The notes under the pieces were generated by a model. It saw nothing but the letters and a program-made list of their open reading frames with translations. It searched no databases and was not told the DNA's origin. DNA of 64,000 nt from Acidobacteriota bacterium (GTDB lineage: Bacteria; Acidobacteriota; Blastocatellia; Pyrinomonadales; Pyrinomonadaceae). The stretch's first letter is position 1, and the number at the start of each line of letters is the position of its first letter. Below are positions 60,531 to 64,000 of this stretch, in pieces. The stretch lies in NCBI GenBank assembly GCA_016700175.1, contig CP065003.1, positions 3,730,001 through 3,794,000 of the forward strand. Direction: 5' to 3'. Both the position numbers and the translations under genes were made by a program.

Positions 60531-60564
60531 GGGCGGGGGCTCAGATAAAATCGAGCCCCCGCCC
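60531..60564. terminator. Stem-loop between convergent GH57 and SBBP genes
   Basis: GGGCGGGGGCTC (60531-60542) pairs perfectly with GAGCCCCCGCCC (60553-60564) around a 10-base AT-rich loop. It lies between the two stops. There is no T-tract on either strand, so its role as bidirectional terminator is inferred from position and strength. Confidence 0.65.
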
Positions 60565-60570
60565 GGCACG

Positions 60571-63500
60571 TCATTCCACACTGTGTACGCTCTGAATGGG
60601 AATGTCCCCCGAGGCTCCGAACGGGACCGCCTCAAAGCCCATTGTGGACCGAAAGATGTACCAGGTTCCATTCGAAGGCCGGAAAACTGCCGGATCGAAG
60701 ATCCCGTCACCGTCGAAATCGCCGGGGGCCTGTATGTCTCCGTTCGCGCCCCAGGGAAATGCGAAGAAAGAAGAGTCTTCGCTTCTTATGACGAACCATT
60801 GCGAACTCGACGGCCGGAAGAACGCGACATCGGCCTTTCCGTCCCCTGTGTAATCTCCAATAACGCTTCGGTCACCCGCCGCCCCGAATTGGTATCCGAT
60901 GACGCCCGCTGAAGACCGCAGCTGCCACCATTGGCTGACACTGGGCCGGTAGATCGCCGCGTCGTCCATCCCGTCGCCGTCGTAGTCTGCGACCACCGGC
61001 CTGTCCTCGGCAACACCGAACGGGAACGCCGAAACCCCGCCGTCGGAGGAGCGCAGAATGAACCACGTTCCCGAGGAGGGACGATAAACTGCGGGGTCGG
61101 CGGTTCCGTCCCCGTCGAAGTCGCCTGGTGCGGGTATGTCCCCGGCGGCGCCGAACGGGAAAGCGAAGAAAGTGGAGTCTTCACTTCTCAACACGTACCA
61201 ACTTGAGTTCGACGGACGGAAAAATGAGACATCGGTTCTGCCGTCGCCAGTGAAATCGGCCGGAACAAGAGTGTCGTCGGCCTCTCCGAAGGTCATTCCG
61301 AGCGCGCTCGTATTGCTGCTGTTCAGCAGCCACCACTGCGACGAGCTCCCAAGCAGATCGCTTTCGCCGATGGCCGACTGAGGCATCGGACGGAATATGG
61401 AGACGTCGGAGATCCCGTCGCCGTCGAAGTCGTATAGCACCCGGGCTGCAAGCAACGGGCCCGGGCCGAACTTGGTAACGAAGAAGTCCCCGTTGCCCAC
61501 GCCTCCGCTGTTTATCGTCGTGTCGAAGGCGCCGGGCGTTGTAGGGAAGTCGACGGTTCCGTTATCGGTGTCACCCGTTATGTAAACACTGCCGTTCTGG
61601 TCGACCGCGATGTCCTTGGGCCTGTCGCGCGCGTCGCCGCCAATCAGCGTGGAATACAAGAGCCCCGCACCATCCCCGTCGAGTTCGGATACGAAAGCGT
61701 CCGACCATCCGTTGAATGTTGTGTCGTAAGCCCCCGGCGTGGTCGGAAAGAGCGTGTTGAGAGAATTTCCGGTCTCGCCCGTCACAAACGCGCGACCGGC
61801 CTCGTCCACGAAGATCCCGTAACCTATGTCGTCTGAATCACTTCCAAGAAAGGTCGAGTAATCCAGCGCCGCGCCGGCCGGGTTCAGCCTTGTCACAAAG
61901 CCGTCGATGCCCCCGTTTCCTGTCTGGTCAAACGCACCGGGAGTGGTCGGAAAACTCGTTCCTCCGTCCGTTCTGCCCGTTACGTATGCGCGGTCCATCG
62001 CGTCGACGGCGATGGCATTTCCCCTGTCGTCTGAAAAATCGCCCAGGAAGGTGGAATAAACGAGAGCACTTCCGGCCGCATTGAGCTTCACGACAAATAC
62101 GTCGTTCTGACCGTTGTGGGAGGTGTCATATGCCCCGCCGGTGGTAGGGAACTCCATTCCCGCCACATTGCTGAGAGTGAAGCCCGTAACGTATGCATTG
62201 CCCGTTGCATCCACGGCAATGCCGTTACCCTGCTCGCCCTCGCTTCCGCCTATAAAGGTCGAGTATTCGAGCGCAGATCCGGCCGGGTTCAGTTTCGTGA
62301 CGAAAACATCCGAGCTTCCGTGCAGTGATCCGTCGAAAGCGCCCGGCGTCGTCGGGTACGGAGTCGCAGCGCCGACGGTGAAACCGGTGACATAAACACT
62401 ACCCGCCGAGTCGAGCGCGAGCCCGTAAGCCCAGTCGCTGTCGCTGCCTCCTATAAAAGTGGAGTACTCGAGAGAACCGCCCGTCCGATCGAACTTGGTG
62501 ACAAACACGTCACAGTTGCCGCCGTTGAATGTCGTGTCGAAGGCGCCGACCGTCGTAGGAAACGGAATGGCGCCGGGGAAGTCTGCTTCCCCCGTGCATC
62601 CGGTGACGTATGCGTTCCCGGTTGAATCGACGGCGATGTCGGTCGCGAGCGTCGGATTCTGGCTGTGCAGGTATGTAGAATAAATAAGCGCGTCGCCGGC
62701 AGGGTTTATTTTCGTGATGACGGCGGAACCGCCGGAACCGGCGGTCGTATCGAACGATCCGGGCGTCGTCGGGAAGTTCGTCGAGCCGCTTTGTCCGGCT
62801 ATGTAAACGTTTCTTGCAGAATCGACCGTGATTCCCAGATACGGAAATACCTCAGCGCCGTTCCCTCCCACAAACGTCGAATACGCAAGGCTTGAAAGGT
62901 TGGGTGCGGCTTCCGGGCCCGCCGCCCTCGCAGCCGTCAGATCGGCGCCTTCAACCGGCAGATTCGGAGTTCGGCCGTAATTTGGCCGGATTCCGAGCGT
63001 GAATGAAGTTCCGCCGCCGCTCGCAGCCTGCCCGGTGCGCCTGAGGTAGAAATCCGCCGTCACCGGAGCCACCGAACCGTCCGCACCGTGGTTTTGAAGT
63101 CTGGGCGGCGATTGCACGATCTTTCCGTTTCGGGTCCGGATTGTCATCTCGCCTGTGTCGCCGATCGTAACCCCTTCGGCCCCTTCGATCAGAAATTCGA
63201 CCCTTTCAAGCGCTGCGGATTCGGTCGCGTCTATCGTGTACCGGAGAGAACCGTTTTCGGATCCCGATATTTCGACGTCGATGCCCTCATATGCCCGGAC
63301 GATCGAAACTGCAGCGAAATTCGAAACGCCGGTCACCCACTTTGACGGATCCTTGCCCAGATAGTGATTTGTTCTGTGTTTCAAAGGCGATCGGCCTTCG
63401 GTCACGGCACCCGCTCTTGTCCCCGTCAGCGTGACATAAACAGCGGTCGCATTCCCGTCAGCGGTCTTTGAATGCTCTTCCGGGAGTCCGGAGCGCGGTT

Positions 63501-63807
63501 CCCCGCCTGTTTTATCGGGCCGTTTCTCAAGCAACACGTGGACCGCGCTCTTGTCGGTAAGGAACAGCGATGCCTCGTCGGTTCCCACCGCCTTAAACCG
63601 GACGCGGCGGTCGAACTGGCCTCGGTTCTCTTCGAAAAAGAGGGGATTGGCGGCGCCGGGCGAAAGCGGAGCCTTTTCCGATCGGCCGATGCCCTGTTCG
63701 CGGGCATTGGTGCGAAAGAGGCCCCTGTTCGGGCCGGCGGCAAGAAAGAACAGCGTGAAAGCTATCAAGATTGCATAGATCCGCGGCATTACAGTACGAA
63801 TAGACAT
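60571..63807 (-). CDS. Giant secreted SBBP beta-propeller / FG-GAP repeat protein
   Basis: 1078 residues from ATG 63807, which has GGAGG 8 bp upstream. Signal peptide (IYAILIAFTLFFLAAGPN). An N-terminal DUF7948-like domain (NPLFFEENRGQFDRRVRFKA) comes first. Then seven SBBP repeats of about 70 residues follow, each with YSTFIGG, AVD..GNAYVTG, FPTTPGAFDT and DVFVTKLNPAG, a likely seven-bladed propeller. The C-terminal third has six FG-GAP-like units with Ca-binding DFDGDG.SD...FRP and W(F/Y)(V/I)(L/I)RS words. It would be exported and surface-associated; adhesion or matrix roles are only guesses. No sorting tail is obvious. Confidence 0.9.
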   Translation of the reverse strand: MSIRTVMPRIYAILIAFTLFFLAAGPNRGLFRTNAREQGIGRSEKAPLSPGAANPLFFEENRGQFDRRVRFKAVGTDEASLFLTDKSAVHVLLEKRPDKTGGEPRSGLPEEHSKTADGNATAVYVTLTGTRAGAVTEGRSPLKHRTNHYLGKDPSKWVTGVSNFAAVSIVRAYEGIDVEISGSENGSLRYTIDATESAALERVEFLIEGAEGVTIGDTGEMTIRTRNGKIVQSPPRLQNHGADGSVAPVTADFYLRRTGQAASGGGTSFTLGIRPNYGRTPNLPVEGADLTAARAAGPEAAPNLSSLAYSTFVGGNGAEVFPYLGITVDSARNVYIAGQSGSTNFPTTPGSFDTTAGSGGSAVITKINPAGDALIYSTYLHSQNPTLATDIAVDSTGNAYVTGCTGEADFPGAIPFPTTVGAFDTTFNGGNCDVFVTKFDRTGGSLEYSTFIGGSDSDWAYGLALDSAGSVYVTGFTVGAATPYPTTPGAFDGSLHGSSDVFVTKLNPAGSALEYSTFIGGSEGEQGNGIAVDATGNAYVTGFTLSNVAGMEFPTTGGAYDTSHNGQNDVFVVKLNAAGSALVYSTFLGDFSDDRGNAIAVDAMDRAYVTGRTDGGTSFPTTPGAFDQTGNGGIDGFVTRLNPAGAALDYSTFLGSDSDDIGYGIFVDEAGRAFVTGETGNSLNTLFPTTPGAYDTTFNGWSDAFVSELDGDGAGLLYSTLIGGDARDRPKDIAVDQNGSVYITGDTDNGTVDFPTTPGAFDTTINSGGVGNGDFFVTKFGPGPLLAARVLYDFDGDGISDVSIFRPMPQSAIGESDLLGSSSQWWLLNSSNTSALGMTFGEADDTLVPADFTGDGRTDVSFFRPSNSSWYVLRSEDSTFFAFPFGAAGDIPAPGDFDGDGTADPAVYRPSSGTWFILRSSDGGVSAFPFGVAEDRPVVADYDGDGMDDAAIYRPSVSQWWQLRSSAGVIGYQFGAAGDRSVIGDYTGDGKADVAFFRPSSSQWFVIRSEDSSFFAFPWGANGDIQAPGDFDGDGIFDPAVFRPSNGTWYIFRSTMGFEAVPFGASGDIPIQSVHSVE

Positions 63808-63965
63808 CCTGGTTTCCTCCTCAAGAACCAATTTCGGCGGCTTACTAAAGCCGGACCTGATCGGTCCGTAAAGTCCGTCCGGGCGGGTACCGAAGCTCCC
63901 ATTGGCTCGCGCGGATTCCTGTCCTGTCCGCCGCGATCGGCACGATCTCGGGCGCGGGTCGTTGT

Positions 63966-63973
63966 GGTATAAT
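63966..63973 (+). promoter_or_regulatory. Possible extended -10 promoter reading out of the window
   Basis: TGGTATAAT (63965-63973) is a perfect extended -10 on the plus strand with no good -35 at the usual distance. It would serve a gene beyond the right edge. The spacer 63808-63960 shows nothing else that I recognise. Confidence 0.4.
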
Positions 63974-64000
63974 CCGCCCACTCGAGATCAGTATCCGCAC

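Overview
This is a GC-rich bacterial chromosome segment with dense, mostly short-gapped operons. No rRNA, tRNA, CRISPR array or phage genes were seen. Several protein types are typical of Acidobacteriota, probably class Blastocatellia (Pyrinomonadales-like): a membrane protein starting MKTCPKCRSQYTDESLTYC, DUF4112 and DUF4912 proteins, and a very large SBBP/FG-GAP secreted protein. This placement rests on protein style, not on a marker gene.

Layout. 0-5.3 kb: 3' part of diadenylate cyclase cdaA, its YbbR partner, a HEAT-repeat/cyclophilin fusion, a DUF4112 protein and a zinc-ribbon protein. 5.5-9.3 kb: secreted amidohydrolase with TPRs, then perR-peroxiredoxin with a PerR box over the promoter, and a thioredoxin-like gene. 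9.4-15.3 kb, all minus strand: dxs, dsbA-like, VKOR, a double-fasciclin protein, an ECF sigma factor and an RskA-like anti-sigma factor. This resembles the mycobacterial SigK/RskA/MPT70-83 locus. 16.1-23.9 kb: a repeat-rich accessory zone with an arsenic locus (arsC, acr3, PLP gamma-lyase, arsI, divergent arsR). It is bracketed by inverted multi-hairpin repeats, and the right one is interrupted by an IS110/IS1111-type element.

24-31.6 kb: DUF5522, tlyA, PqqB-like hydrolase, CPXCG protein, heme A synthase, FecR protein, TerC and PpiD. 31.7-36.9 kb: two amino-acid transporters and an aromatic amino-acid decarboxylase. 37-45.4 kb: lipoprotein, SRPBCC, Dabb, PHP-type protein, an M1-like protein lacking zinc ligands, an orphan CbbQ/NorQ ATPase and a copper-amine-oxidase-like protein. 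45.5-49.3 kb: B12-dependent ribonucleotide reductase with an NrdR-like box, divergent from hslO. 49.3-52.7 kb: pilN-pilO-pilP-like-pseudopilin operon. 52.8-64 kb: FHA-GGDEF, then GT9, adenine methylase, ICMT-like, DUF3108, DUF4912, GH57 branching enzyme and the giant SBBP protein.

The main find is at 22.0-23.6 kb. The IS element carries a structured non-coding region downstream of its transposase. Two segments of it, flanking a GAAA-capped hairpin, match the two halves of the site where the element sits, around a duplicated CT core. A homologous uninterrupted site lies in the same window at 17.4 kb. The element's bridge/seek RNA and its choice of target can therefore be read directly from the sequence.
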